64,000 nucleotides of DNA from UBA4744 sp963707435. Lineage in GTDB: Bacteria; Actinomycetota; Acidimicrobiia; Spongiisociales; UBA4744. The stretch is taken from positions 310,001 to 374,000 of the forward strand of contig CAVPPF010000006.1 in the NCBI GenBank assembly GCA_963707435.1, given 5' to 3'. A model generated the notes under the pieces. That model was not told the origin of the DNA and did no database searches. It saw only the letters and a program-made list of their open reading frames with translations. Numbering within the stretch: position 1 is the stretch's first letter; every line of letters begins with the position of its first letter. Positions 54,497 through 63,279 of this stretch are shown here, one piece after another. The position numbers were made by a program, and so were the translations under genes.

Positions 54497-55684
54497 ATGC
54501 GCCGCTGGATAGTGGTGGGTGGGTGCCTGCTGCTGGCGGCCGCGTGTGTCACGACCGATACGTCGACTCCGACCGTTCCTACGACGACGTCCACGGCGGT
54601 GCCCGTCACGACGCCGGCTTCGGGGACCACGACCACCGCGCCGGCGCCAACGAGCACCTTGCCGGTGGTCTCGATCACCCTTCCGTTTCCGACCGAGCCG
54701 CACTATGTCGTGGGCGGACCTGAAGGGGTGGTCCGTGTTGAAGCCGGCGGCGCCGACCTGGTTCTCCCGCTCCCCGATGTGATGTGGGCCGCCGACGACG
54801 GCATGGGCGGTCTGCTCTACTACCCGGTGCCGGGGGTGATCAAACACCTCGCCGCGGGCGCGGCTACGGCGGTGACGATCGCCACCGACGCAACCCCCAG
54901 ATACCTGACGGTGGTCGACGGTTATCCCTGCTTGGCGATCAGCCAGATCCAACAGGGGGAGTGCCGGGATGCCGATGACCAGCACACCGTCCTGATCGAT
55001 CTCGTCGACTTCGAACCGCACATCATGGTTCCTTGTGTCCCGCTCGAATCTGCAGGCATTCATCCCCGGTCGGTCGGTGGCACACTGGCGTTGTCGGTGG
55101 ATGGGGGCGGGTGGCCGGATGAAGCTCCGCTCTGGTCCCGGCTGGTGTTCCGGGATGTTCACCTTCCGCCGTCGATCACCGGGTTGACCGGCTGGGACCA
55201 GGCAGCGTGGGATCTGTACGCGGGGCTGGAACTGGACGTGGCAGGGAACCCGTGGCCCGAACCGTGCCGGTGGTGCGCGCTCGATGCCCGGCTATCGCCC
55301 GATGGATCCCGGTTGGCGCTGGTCGAGTTCGTGCCCGCTCCATCCGATCTGGACACGGCGGATTGGTCCGAGTTCGATGCGCTCGACATCGTCGAGCAGT
55401 GGCGCCGCTGGGAAGCGGTGCGCCGGACTGCAGATGTGCAGCTGTCGGTCGTGGAACCGGCAACCGGCCGGATCTTGTTCTCCGCCTCCCGGCCGGGTCC
55501 GGGCGGCCTCCTCGACTTCGACGGACGGTACCTCGTGTACCAGTTCCAGGGGGAGGGGAACCACAGCCAGTTCCCGGACAACACCCACCTGATCGACACC
55601 GACACCGGGACGGAGATCCCTATCGAGTGGGGTGCGGCCGATCCCGGTTCTCAGGGCTTCATCTCGCTGAGCCTTCCCGGTTGA
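54497..55684 (+). CDS. Lipoprotein with possible beta-propeller fold
   Basis: 395 residues. Signal MRRWIVVGGCLLLAA with lipobox AAAC, then about 40 residues of Thr/Pro linker. The mature part has repeating beta-rich segments ending in patterns such as CALDARLSPDGSRLALVEF, reminiscent of WD40/TolB-like propeller blades. ATG 54497 has AGAGG upstream; GTG 54491 is an alternative. Function unknown; it probably sits on the outer face of the membrane. Confidence 0.75.
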   Translation: MRRWIVVGGCLLLAAACVTTDTSTPTVPTTTSTAVPVTTPASGTTTTAPAPTSTLPVVSITLPFPTEPHYVVGGPEGVVRVEAGGADLVLPLPDVMWAADDGMGGLLYYPVPGVIKHLAAGAATAVTIATDATPRYLTVVDGYPCLAISQIQQGECRDADDQHTVLIDLVDFEPHIMVPCVPLESAGIHPRSVGGTLALSVDGGGWPDEAPLWSRLVFRDVHLPPSITGLTGWDQAAWDLYAGLELDVAGNPWPEPCRWCALDARLSPDGSRLALVEFVPAPSDLDTADWSEFDALDIVEQWRRWEAVRRTADVQLSVVEPATGRILFSASRPGPGGLLDFDGRYLVYQFQGEGNHSQFPDNTHLIDTDTGTEIPIEWGAADPGSQGFISLSLPG

Positions 55685-55707
55685 TCGGGCCTTCCGCAGT
55701 CCGCGTT

Positions 55708-55723
55708 GGCCGGTCTCCCGGCC
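55708..55723. terminator. Hairpin between convergent genes
   Basis: GGCCGG-TCTC-CCGGCC in the 61-bp gap between the lipoprotein gene and the convergent peptidase gene. It could serve both directions; no U-tract. Confidence 0.4.
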
Positions 55724-55745
55724 GTTGGCAGCGTGCCGGTGCCCT

Positions 55746-56822
55746 TCATTTCAGTGCTTCTTCGAGAGCGAGGATGGTGGCCCGGAGGGCGCCCCGGTCT
55801 CCGCTGCTCAACGGGGAGCCCGCTTCGAGGCGTTGCTGGAGTTTTCCCACCAGCGCCATCACCTGGGTTGAGTTGTGGTGGAGCGGCCCGGCATGCCGGC
55901 CCAGTTCGACCAGGGTGCTGAGGGTGGCGGTGTCGTCGACCGCTTCCGGCTCGAACGAGTACTTGTCGTCCCGGGCGGCCAGTTCTCTGATCAGTGCGGC
56001 CAGCGAGTCGGCCAGGGCCACCATCTTGGGGTAATCGAGTTTCTCGGCGGTGTCCTGGGGGGTGTGGTAGTGGCGGTCCCTGCCGATGTTGAAGAACAAG
56101 AAGGGGATCCCTACCCGCTGGAACGCGTAGTGGTCGGACATGGGCGGGATGACGTCCGCGTCGAGACGGCGCAGGAACAGGCCGGAGGCGTCCCGGCCGA
56201 TCCGGTCGATGAGCGCTCCCAAACCGGGGCTCTTCTCCGCACCCATCACCAGGACCGTGTTCCGCACCTCGTCAGGCAGTTCGGGCGGTCCGAGGGGATG
56301 ACCAACGAGGTCGAGGTTGACCATGACGTCGATGTGTTCGAGCGGCACGGTGGGATGGTCGACGAAGTAGATCGAGCCCATGTTCTCGGTCAGGAAGTGG
56401 AGCGGTTCCTCGGCATCGACGGACATGATCAGCACCGACCGGTCCATGCCGCCCTGCTCGACCAGTTGCCCGGCGACGTCCAACAGCACCGCAACGCCGG
56501 AGGCGTTGTCGTCGGCGCCCGGGAATACCTCACCGAAGTGGATGCCCAGGTGGTCGTAGTGGGCGTTGACCGCCACGTACCGGTCGGCGTGCGGTCCGGT
56601 GCCGGGAATGACGCCGAGCAGGTTGGCTCCGCCGATCTCGGGAATGGCTTGCTGATAGCCGTCAAGGCCGGCGGGGACGAGGCCCAGTTCGGTGAAGGCG
56701 GCCTCGACGTAGGCGCGTGCAAGCAGACCGCCCGGGGTGCCCGGGGCCCGGCCTTCCAGTTCGGGGGAAGCCAGGTATTCGACCCGGGACTGCATGACTT
56801 CGGCACGTTGCCGGTCGTTCAC
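55746..56822 (-). CDS. M28-family zinc aminopeptidase
   Basis: 358 residues. The di-zinc centre is visible: His/Asp in NAHYDHLG, bridging Asp in PGADDNASGVAV, Glu pair in VDAEEPLHF and His in RHYHTPQDT. An N-terminal lead (EYLASPELEGRAPGTPGG) is typical of the family. No signal peptide is visible, so it may be cytoplasmic despite most relatives being secreted. The C-terminus after about residue 290 is a non-catalytic extension. Confidence 0.9.
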   Translation of the reverse strand: MNDRQRAEVMQSRVEYLASPELEGRAPGTPGGLLARAYVEAAFTELGLVPAGLDGYQQAIPEIGGANLLGVIPGTGPHADRYVAVNAHYDHLGIHFGEVFPGADDNASGVAVLLDVAGQLVEQGGMDRSVLIMSVDAEEPLHFLTENMGSIYFVDHPTVPLEHIDVMVNLDLVGHPLGPPELPDEVRNTVLVMGAEKSPGLGALIDRIGRDASGLFLRRLDADVIPPMSDHYAFQRVGIPFLFFNIGRDRHYHTPQDTAEKLDYPKMVALADSLAALIRELAARDDKYSFEPEAVDDTATLSTLVELGRHAGPLHHNSTQVMALVGKLQQRLEAGSPLSSGDRGALRATILALEEALK

Positions 56823-56874
56823 GCTCGTCTCCTTTGCATCGGACAGAGAGGTATCGGCAGGGCCGTGCGGAACT

Positions 56875-57213
56875 TCACGACAGCCCGCAGTCCAGGCACA
56901 TCAGACCGTCCGGGGCGTCATCCGGGTGGCCGGTGATATCCAACCAGTAGGGCAGGTAGCGGTGCCGGCCGAAACGACAGGCCGACCGCCGCCGCAACCC
57001 GGCCCGACCCGGGTACTGCCACCACAGCGACACGTGCCGGGCCGGGCCACCGGGGAGTTCCCGGCAGGCCGGGGTGAAGGGCCGGTGGAGCAGGTCGTGG
57101 CAGTCGCCCATATCCCAACCGGCGGCCTCTATGGCGCCTGTTGCAGCTTCCGCTACGGCGCCCGTTGGGGCGGCCGCCACGGCGGCGGTGACCTCATTCC
57201 TCCGGTCCTTCAT
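56875..57213 (-). CDS. Small conserved-type Cys/His protein
   Basis: 112 residues. An alanine-rich N-terminal third is followed by a basic segment CRFGRHRYLPYWLD and ends in GLMCLDCG. Cys-x3-His and Cys-x2-Cys may bind zinc. ATG 57213 follows GAGGAGCGGGG. Not recognised as a named family; this Cys/His arrangement is common in short actinobacterial proteins. About 50 bp after the peptidase promoter region on the same strand. Confidence 0.55.
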   Translation of the reverse strand: MKDRRNEVTAAVAAAPTGAVAEAATGAIEAAGWDMGDCHDLLHRPFTPACRELPGGPARHVSLWWQYPGRAGLRRRSACRFGRHRYLPYWLDITGHPDDAPDGLMCLDCGLS

Positions 57214-57370
57214 CCCCGCTCCTCTCATTGCCTCCCCTTGGTGCGAGGGGTGGTCGGTCCCGGACCCTGGCCCGGCCCCGGCCATCCCCTCGCATGCCCG
57301 TAGTCAAGGTACAAACCGGGTGTGACAGATTCGCCTTCAACGCCAGTGACGGAGGGGTGGAGCTTGGTCG

Positions 57371-58606
57371 TCAGGGGGGTTTGCCGCTGGTGGTGTAGTG
57401 GTGGCCGAGCGGGCTGGTCCACAGGTAGTCGCCGTTTCGCAACGGCCGATAGGTCCATCCGCAGTGGTGCCGGTTGCCGTGGTCGTGACGGCAGAGAGGA
57501 GCGAGGTAGTTGCAGCGGGTTGGCCCCCCTTGCGACCAGGGGATGCGGTGGTCGAGGTCGCAGTCCCGGGCGGGCATCCGGCAGCCGGGAAACACGCAGG
57601 TCCGGTCTCGTAGTTCGACGGAGCGGCGTTGCCTGTTGGTGGGGCGCCTGCGGGTGGTGCCTTCGTGGATCGGCCGTCCGGTGTCGGGGTCGGTGACGGT
57701 CCATCGCCATTGGGATGCGTGTTGCTGGTCGGTGACCCGGCGGGCGATCTCGGCCACGATCGGGCCGTATCCGGCCAGCTCTCCGGCGTTCTCGGACAGT
57801 CCGATGAGAGTGGTCAGGTCGATGTGGAGATCGACGGTTCCCCGTTCGTGGCCCCGGCCACTGTGGCGGCCTTCGAGGAGGTCCAGGAAGACGTCGGCGC
57901 GGAGCTGGTCGATGGTTCGCGTTTCATCACGGGATTTGAGCTGCAGGGCGAGCCGGTTGATCCGGCGGCGGACGGCGACGGCCCGGTCGGCCGGGAGGTC
58001 GAATCCGCAGAGTTGGGCGGTCCCGTCGGGATTGGCTTCGAGGACCACCCGCCGTTCCTCGACCGCAGTCTCATACCGCTTTCGAGCATCTTCGGGATCC
58101 ACCGTCATGCATAGTTTGGCGATCCGGGCCCGGAGTTGACCGGTGGTCAAGAGGGGAGCGTCGTCGATGATCTGCCCGGCAACTTCCCGGGCCGTCCCGA
58201 TCGACAGATGGGTGGTCCCCGAAGCGATCACTCTGGACTTGGGAACATCGATATTGCCCTCAGCGAGAGCTTCCCAGATGCGCGGAAGGCGATGGGCCAG
58301 GTCGAGGGCGAGGTCCAGTTCGGCCTCAGCCGCCCTCCTGGTGAGCGATAGGCCGGCCCGGATCTCGGTGGCGGCCGCCTGATGGGCCAGTTCGTAGTCG
58401 TCGTCGAGCTCGTGCATGACATCGGAGATCGACGCCATGGCCTGATAGGCGTAGGCGGCGTAGTGCGACGCCATCTTTCGTGCTGCTTGGAGCACCACCA
58501 CCCGGTCGTATCCCGACAGCTCTGAAACGTCGATCCGGGATAGGATCGTTGCCAGTCCCGGACCGGGCGGGGTTGTCTTCAGGGTCTCTTCCAGTGTATC
58601 GAACAT
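57371..58606 (-). CDS. DUF222 / HNH endonuclease protein (13E12 type)
   Basis: 411 residues. The N-terminal DUF222 region (AYAYQAMASI through CGFDLPADRAVAVRRRI) is followed by an HNH nuclease domain: CVFPGCRMPARDCDLDH, then YLAPLCRHDHGNRH, with zinc Cys pairs and catalytic His. These proteins are multi-copy in actinobacteria. The ATG at 58606 lies inside a LexA-like box and a TACAAT hexamer is 8 nt upstream, so the transcript is probably leaderless and SOS-controlled. The start is chosen for this reason; there is no ribosome site. Confidence 0.93.
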   Translation of the reverse strand: MFDTLEETLKTTPPGPGLATILSRIDVSELSGYDRVVVLQAARKMASHYAAYAYQAMASISDVMHELDDDYELAHQAAATEIRAGLSLTRRAAEAELDLALDLAHRLPRIWEALAEGNIDVPKSRVIASGTTHLSIGTAREVAGQIIDDAPLLTTGQLRARIAKLCMTVDPEDARKRYETAVEERRVVLEANPDGTAQLCGFDLPADRAVAVRRRINRLALQLKSRDETRTIDQLRADVFLDLLEGRHSGRGHERGTVDLHIDLTTLIGLSENAGELAGYGPIVAEIARRVTDQQHASQWRWTVTDPDTGRPIHEGTTRRRPTNRQRRSVELRDRTCVFPGCRMPARDCDLDHRIPWSQGGPTRCNYLAPLCRHDHGNRHHCGWTYRPLRNGDYLWTSPLGHHYTTSGKPP

Positions 58607-58614
58607 TTGTTCGT
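58599..58614. promoter_or_regulatory. LexA (SOS) box over the DUF222/HNH start
   Basis: TCGAACATTTGTTCGT, one mismatch from the actinobacterial consensus TCGAAC-N4-GTTCGA. It covers the start codon and lies 1 bp from the presumed -10 (58615-58620), so LexA would block transcription. Confidence 0.82.
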
Positions 58615-58777
58615 ATTGTAACGTCGAGCAACGACAAAAAACAGAGTGCACTATCAGAAAATGAGAGGAAGCACGCGAGTTCTCGAGCTGTAAACCGGAA
58701 ACAAAAAGAGCGCGAGCGCCGCTAGGGGCGGCCGGGCATGCGTAGGTTCGGAACGTATCCGAGAAGAAGGGTGAGTA

Positions 58778-59152
58778 ATGGGCGTGAATCGGCCGGGTCA
58801 GGCAAGCAAGAGGTTTGAGGCCTTGTTCAAGACTGGCGACCTCGATGGACTGATGGAGCTTTTCGAAGACAACGCTGTCTTCACGAACGCACGAGGTGCT
58901 TTTGTCGGTCTGGACGCCATTCGGGAGGTTCTCAAGGGATACCTTGACTCGGGGGCAGGACTGGTGATGAACAACTCGGTCGTTGTTGAGGCGGCTGAAC
59001 TAGCTCTCGTCCACTGGTCGTGGACTATGACCTTCCCCGACGGTCGGGTCGCCGAGGGCGCAACAGCTGAGGTTCTTCGGAATCAGTCAGATGGCTCGTG
59101 GAAGTTCGTTATCGACAACCCCGACGGACCTGCACTCATCGACCACGACTGA
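58778..59152 (+). CDS. SnoaL-like/NTF2-fold protein
   Basis: 124 residues of the NTF2-like fold found in SgcJ/ketosteroid-isomerase relatives: RFEALFKTGDLDGLMELFEDN, TNARGAFVGLDAIREVL, and a C-terminal sheet WKFVIDNPDGP. Such proteins are small cone-shaped enzymes or ligand binders; the function is not defined. GGGTGAG lies in front of the ATG. Confidence 0.85.
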   Translation: MGVNRPGQASKRFEALFKTGDLDGLMELFEDNAVFTNARGAFVGLDAIREVLKGYLDSGAGLVMNNSVVVEAAELALVHWSWTMTFPDGRVAEGATAEVLRNQSDGSWKFVIDNPDGPALIDHD

Positions 59153-59209
59153 TCGCCTCGGCGGAGCGGACCTAAGCGGCGTTGTGTGCCGCTGATTGGT
59201 TGTGTCGAG

Positions 59210-59956
59210 TCAGGGTTGTGGTTGACCGCAAGTCCGCTCGACGAACTCGGGCGGCCAGGTAGCCGATGTCACTCCTTGCTTGGAGAGCCGGAAGTCGCAC
59301 CGGTCGCAGCCCCAGGCCAGGGTCTTGGTGCGCCGCAGCCCGATCCCCATCGCCTCGAACATGACATAGTCGAGATCGCACCCGTACGGACAGAGTTCGT
59401 CGGCGTCCTGGGCGTGGAGATATTTGACGATGCCGCACTCGGTGTAGTCGATCCCGAAGTCGAAGGTCGCCCCGTCGCCGTCGATGCGCTCGAACACCCA
59501 GTCTCCCGGATAGCGGCGGGCTTGCGACTGCCGGGCGGCCTTCTCGAGCTTCCGCCTGCGCAGCCGGCCGAAGCGCTGTCGGCCGATCCAATGACGCAGC
59601 ACCTTGGGAATCCGCTCCATCTCCGCTTTGACCATCCGGTGAAGCACCTCGCCGGCGTCCTCGACGCTGCCACCGTGCCCGACCACCACTCTGTATACCG
59701 CCAACGCCTGCTGTGCAAGCACCAAGGCACTGGTGTGGATGTTCCGCCGTCCGCCGATGTAGGGAAGACCGGGGATCAGACGCCGGTACTCATCCAATAT
59801 CTCCTCTCGCATCACCGCCGCCGTCTGCTCGCCAAAACGGTCGACCAGGGCACTACCCGCCTGCTTCAACAGCCGGTCGAATTTGCCGACCGGCTTCTCT
59901 ATCTGCCGGCTCGAGGCCGGTGCTTTCGTTTCAGCCCGGCTCTTGTCGACTGTCAC
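59210..59956 (-). CDS. L-2-amino-thiazoline-4-carboxylic acid hydrolase-like protein
   Basis: 248 residues. The C-terminal half matches the ATC-hydrolase family pattern: FDFGIDYTECGIVKYL, ELCPYGCDLDYVMFEAMG, and LRRTKTLAWGCDRCDFRL with its conserved Cys. In characterised members the enzyme opens 2-aminothiazoline-4-carboxylate to S-carbamoyl-cysteine during cysteine formation, but most family members are uncharacterised. GTG 59956 follows GGGAGG by 5-6 nt and is preferred to an ATG at 60010. No pathway partner adjoins. Confidence 0.78.
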   Translation of the reverse strand: MTVDKSRAETKAPASSRQIEKPVGKFDRLLKQAGSALVDRFGEQTAAVMREEILDEYRRLIPGLPYIGGRRNIHTSALVLAQQALAVYRVVVGHGGSVEDAGEVLHRMVKAEMERIPKVLRHWIGRQRFGRLRRRKLEKAARQSQARRYPGDWVFERIDGDGATFDFGIDYTECGIVKYLHAQDADELCPYGCDLDYVMFEAMGIGLRRTKTLAWGCDRCDFRLSKQGVTSATWPPEFVERTCGQPQP

Positions 59957-60115
59957 GGAGTCCTCCCCAGAGCAGTCCAACGTCAGATCACTCCAGCCTC
60001 CATCAGACACCCGAAGCAGCCTGCCGACAAGGGACCAAGGTCACAAGACCCCCGCGCCCAATCCGCAATCCCGGGCATCCTCGCTGCTCCTGACGTAGCG
60101 AGCTCCGAAGGGCCG

Positions 60116-60540
60116 TCAGCTGCGGTCGGTAGCAGGGGTGCGGCACTGATTGGCGTCTCTCATAGCGGTTCCGGGCGACTGCCGTCGGGTCAGGAAGTCA
60201 ATCAGGATTGGGTTGATGCGGTCCGGGAACTCGCAGTGCGCTAGATGTGCGGCCCCTTCGAGTCGTGGTATTCGATGTCGGGGAGCAGATCGCGCAACCT
60301 GCGCATGGAATCCGCTGGAAGCCCTTTGTCCTGGAGTCCCCAAGTGAGCAGCGTTGGAATCCCCTGAGCCTTCACACTCTCGTAGCAGGAGGTTGCGTCG
60401 GTCAACCCGTCCCCTCTGAAGTTGGCCAGGATTGCCCTGCGTTTCCCCGGAAACGAAACTCCCCGGCGACTTCGCTTTCGAGAGTCCCTCGCTTGTCGGC
60501 GGACAGAATGCGATCTGATTGATCGATGAACTTGCCGGCC
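60116..60540 (-). pseudogene. Remnant of an alpha/beta hydrolase (N-terminus missing, frameshifted)
   Basis: Three reading frames together give the C-terminal half of an alpha/beta hydrolase: SADKRGTLESEVAGEF, then ILANFRGDGLTDATSCYESV and TLLTWGLQDKGLPADSM (acid Asp region), then EGAAHLAHCEFPDRINPIL (catalytic His). The frame switches at about 60455 (after a G4A3 run) and 60272. Nothing N-terminal (nucleophile elbow) is found; the coding sequence stops where the HicB fragment begins on the other strand. Dead or, at least, truncated. Confidence 0.75.
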
Positions 60541-60699
60541 GACATCCCCGACCTGGAGGCCTGCTCTGCATTTGGGGAAACGCCCCAGGAAGCAGTCGCT
60601 GAAGTCATGATCGCCAGAGAAGCGTGGATCGCTGCCGCCCGTGAGGCCGGCCGGCAGGTTCCTCCGCCCCGCTATCGACCGGCCGTGTCCGGCTCCTAG
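60526..60699 (+). CDS. Truncated HicB-like antitoxin
   Basis: 57 residues: IPDLEACSAFGETPQEAVAE then REAWIAAAREAGRQVPPPR, the conserved second half of the HicB fold. The beginning of HicB (the first beta strands) is missing: an in-frame stop lies directly upstream, and no HicA is nearby. No ribosome site, so probably not expressed. It abuts the broken hydrolase and ends 6 bp before vapC on the other strand. Confidence 0.6.
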   Translation: MNLPADIPDLEACSAFGETPQEAVAEVMIAREAWIAAAREAGRQVPPPRYRPAVSGS

Positions 60700-60705
60700 C
60701 CTCGT

Positions 60706-61080
60706 TCAGAAGGCGGGGGCGAGGTCCGGGTACATGGGGAAGTGCCGCACGTTGAGGGTGAGCAGGTCGGCGCCTTCGATCTCGGCCGTGGCTGCGATCA
60801 GGTAGTCCAGCGCCCCGATGCCGGCATGGCTGTGCCGGTAGGTCCGAGCCCATTCCCCGGCGCGTCCGGCCACCGCTTCGGTGATGTCGAGGTTCACCAT
60901 GGCCTCGAGCAGGGCACGGACGGCGCCTCGTTCGCCCGAGCGCATCCCGGCCAGCAGCTCGAAGCGGGTCACTACCGAGCAGGCGGCCCGGCCCGACCGT
61001 ACGGCGTCTTCCACGAGTGGCCGTGCCGCCGGGTTGCCCCGCAGGTATTCGATCAACACATCGGAGTCGAACAAGTTCAT
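60706..61080 (-). CDS. vapC: PIN-domain ribonuclease toxin (VapC)
   Basis: 124 residues. The acidic PIN residues are present: Asp in LFDSDVLIEYL, Glu in FELLAGM, Asp in ALDYLIAATAEIEGADLLT. Cleaves RNA in the cytoplasm when free of antitoxin. Overlaps the antitoxin stop by 4 bp (ATGA) with the antitoxin first, the standard order. Confidence 0.9.
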   Translation of the reverse strand: MNLFDSDVLIEYLRGNPAARPLVEDAVRSGRAACSVVTRFELLAGMRSGERGAVRALLEAMVNLDITEAVAGRAGEWARTYRHSHAGIGALDYLIAATAEIEGADLLTLNVRHFPMYPDLAPAF

Positions 61081-61328
61081 AGGCCCAACCGGTCGAACCG
61101 GTCGCTCTCACGCCAGGAGCGGAGGTCGTCGATATCCCGCTCAGATCGGCCGGCCCACAGGCCGAAGGAGGCTTCGAGAGCCTCCTCCACGTCGACGACG
61201 CCGGCAATCCCCAAACCAGCGTCGAGCAGACGCCGCACCACCTCCGCCTTGCTGACCGAAAGCGCCCGGGCCCGGCGGGCGATCAGGCGGTCCTGTTCCT
61301 CGGTCAGATAGATGTTGGTGCGCTTCAT
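61077..61328 (-). CDS. vapB: RHH/CopG-type antitoxin (VapB)
   Basis: 83 residues. Ribbon-helix-helix N-terminus MKRTNIYLTEEQDRLIARRA and SKAEVVRRLLDAGL bind DNA; the C-terminal tail (WRESDRFDRL) is the usual toxin-wrapping part. ATG 61328 begins the RHH strand. An AT-rich spacer (TAAATATAC) just upstream may carry the promoter and operator. Confidence 0.88.
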   Translation of the reverse strand: MKRTNIYLTEEQDRLIARRARALSVSKAEVVRRLLDAGLGIAGVVDVEEALEASFGLWAGRSERDIDDLRSWRESDRFDRLGL

Positions 61329-61457
61329 ACACCATAAATATACACCACTCAACCAACCGGTCAGGAGCGAAGCTGGTTCTGTTGCATGAGTACGCATGAT
61401 GCGACGGTATGTGGCGAGTGTGACAGTTCCGGGGACCCGTGCGAGGTCCGCGGGCCT

Positions 61458-61967
61458 CTACTTCCAGATGTCGTTGGTCGACATCTCGGACCCCAGGGCA
61501 GCCTGGGTGACCTCCATCAGTTTGTCGCCGACCCACGACCGCCATCGGTTGGGAGTGATTTCGACGGCCACGTCGTCGAGGGCGCCCCACGCCTGGTGCA
61601 CCATGTCGATGGCCTCGTCGACGATGTGCCGTTGTCGGAGCCGCCGGTTCACCGCGTGGGCGGCTTCACCGGTGATGACTCTCCCGGTGCCCTCGCAGGA
61701 AGCCATGAACCGTCGCCCGGTCGATCTGGCCGACCCTTCGATGAGCAACGAGATCGTCGAGCGTTCGGTCAGGTTCCGCGCCTTCTTGGTGACCGAGGAC
61801 GTTTCAAAGTAGACCTTCCCGTCCTCGAAGTAACTGATCACGTTGGCGAGGTGGATGGTTCCATCGTCGTTGAGCGTGGCGACGGTCATCTTGGGCGCCT
61901 GCTCGAGAAGATCCTCGATCTCCTCAGGGGTCGCCTTGGACCGGTACACGTCCTTGGCGGTGGTCAT
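61458..61967 (-). CDS. Pyridoxamine-phosphate-oxidase-fold FMN/F420 protein
   Basis: 169 residues of the split-barrel fold: MTVATLNDDGTIHLANVISYF and VYFETSSVTKKARNL (phosphate-binding Lys/Arg) with a small C-terminal helix. PPOX-like proteins of this length in actinobacteria often use F420 to reduce small molecules; cofactor and substrate not read here. No partner gene. Confidence 0.85.
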   Translation of the reverse strand: MTTAKDVYRSKATPEEIEDLLEQAPKMTVATLNDDGTIHLANVISYFEDGKVYFETSSVTKKARNLTERSTISLLIEGSARSTGRRFMASCEGTGRVITGEAAHAVNRRLRQRHIVDEAIDMVHQAWGALDDVAVEITPNRWRSWVGDKLMEVTQAALGSEMSTNDIWK

Positions 61968-62044
61968 CGTTTCCTCCCTCTTCAGACCGGATGGCCGAGG
62001 CTACCCGGGCAAGAGGGAAGGCATCCGAAATCGCGCCTGTGGAC

Positions 62045-63157
62045 TCAGCCGGTGAGGGCCTCCTGCCTGCGCGCCACCAGGTGGTCGGCGATGTACCCCG
62101 CATCGATCGGCATGCCCGAGAGCGTCTCGGACCAAAGGGCATGAAGGAAGAACAGCCCGCAGAAGTAGAAGCCGGGTTGGGAGGCGACCACGCCACGCTC
62201 GTGGATCGGGTGGCCCCGGTCGTCGAACACCGGGAGGTCGATCCAGTCGAATCCGGGTCGGAAGCCCGTGCACCACACGACGTTGGCGACGTCGAGCACG
62301 GTGCCGTCGGCGAGCACCGGGCGTCCGTCCTCAACGCCGGTGACCCGGGGGACACGATGCGCCCCGGCGGCGACGAGGTCGTGGGGCTTGACCCGCACGA
62401 TCGGGCTGCCGGTGTGCTGCATGATCTTGGGCCGAACCTTGCGCCCGATGAAGGTGCTGGTGTTCAGCACCTTCACGGCGCCGAAGCGGATGAGCCTCAC
62501 GCCCACGTTGCGGCCGAGCCACGGCTCGATCCGGAACGGGATGACGGCTCCGGGCGTCCCGGAGATGTACGTCTCGCGGGTGCGGGCGAGCTCGAGGCCG
62601 ATGTCGGCGCCCGAGTTGCCGAGCCCCACCACCAGGACCGGCCCGTCGGCGAGCTGGGAGGGCCGCTGGTATTGGCTCGAGTGCATCTGCACGATGCCGG
62701 GGTCGAGGTCGGGTGCGAAGTCGGGGACGTGGGGGACCTGGTAGTTCGCCATCGCGACGACGACGTTGCGGGAGCGCAGCTCACGGCCGCCGGCTTCGAC
62801 GACGTAGGCGTTGCCGTCGTGGCCGACCCTCGTCACCTTCGTGCGGGACCGCACGGGGAGGTCGTTCGCCTCGGCGTACGCCTCGAGGTAGTCGGCGACC
62901 TCGTCCTTGTTGACGAAGGTGTCGCCTTTCGCAGGGAACGGCATGCCGGGCAGACCGTTGTAGCGAGCCGGGGTGAACAGCAGCAGCGAGTCCCACCGTT
63001 TGCGCCATGCGTCGCCGACGCGTTCGTTGGCGTCGAGGATCACGAAGTCGACGCCCCGTTGGGCGAGCTCGTGCCCGACGGTCAATCCCGTCTGGCCGCC
63101 TCCGATGACGATGGTGTCGAAGTACTCGTTGCCGGGCTGGTGCAGTGTGTCGGTCAT
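62045..63157 (-). CDS. Flavin-containing monooxygenase (class B)
   Basis: 370 residues. FAD site TIVIGGGQTGLTVGHEL, NADPH site VLVVGLGNSGADIGLEL, and the sequence WCTGFRPGFDWI near the C-terminus, the order seen in FMO/YUCCA-like and Trk-type monooxygenases. ATG 63157 is followed at once by conserved sequence. Hydroxylates or oxidises a small organic substrate; identity unknown. Adjacent to a LuxR-type regulator on the same strand. Confidence 0.9.
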   Translation of the reverse strand: MTDTLHQPGNEYFDTIVIGGGQTGLTVGHELAQRGVDFVILDANERVGDAWRKRWDSLLLFTPARYNGLPGMPFPAKGDTFVNKDEVADYLEAYAEANDLPVRSRTKVTRVGHDGNAYVVEAGGRELRSRNVVVAMANYQVPHVPDFAPDLDPGIVQMHSSQYQRPSQLADGPVLVVGLGNSGADIGLELARTRETYISGTPGAVIPFRIEPWLGRNVGVRLIRFGAVKVLNTSTFIGRKVRPKIMQHTGSPIVRVKPHDLVAAGAHRVPRVTGVEDGRPVLADGTVLDVANVVWCTGFRPGFDWIDLPVFDDRGHPIHERGVVASQPGFYFCGLFFLHALWSETLSGMPIDAGYIADHLVARRQEALTG

Positions 63158-63279
63158 GGCCGGTTCCCTTTCGTGTCGGCTGCTGCCAACGTATCGGGAA
63201 CCGGGGGGTCGCCGCATCGCCAGAACCACCCATTTTCGGGCGAGCTGGGTGTGGGTAGGAGTACCCACGAGGCGCCGTC

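Noticed and set aside
60402..60608. Minus-strand 68-codon ORF as an independent gene
   Set aside because: Its first part is antisense to the HicB fragment and the rest is the first frame of the broken hydrolase.
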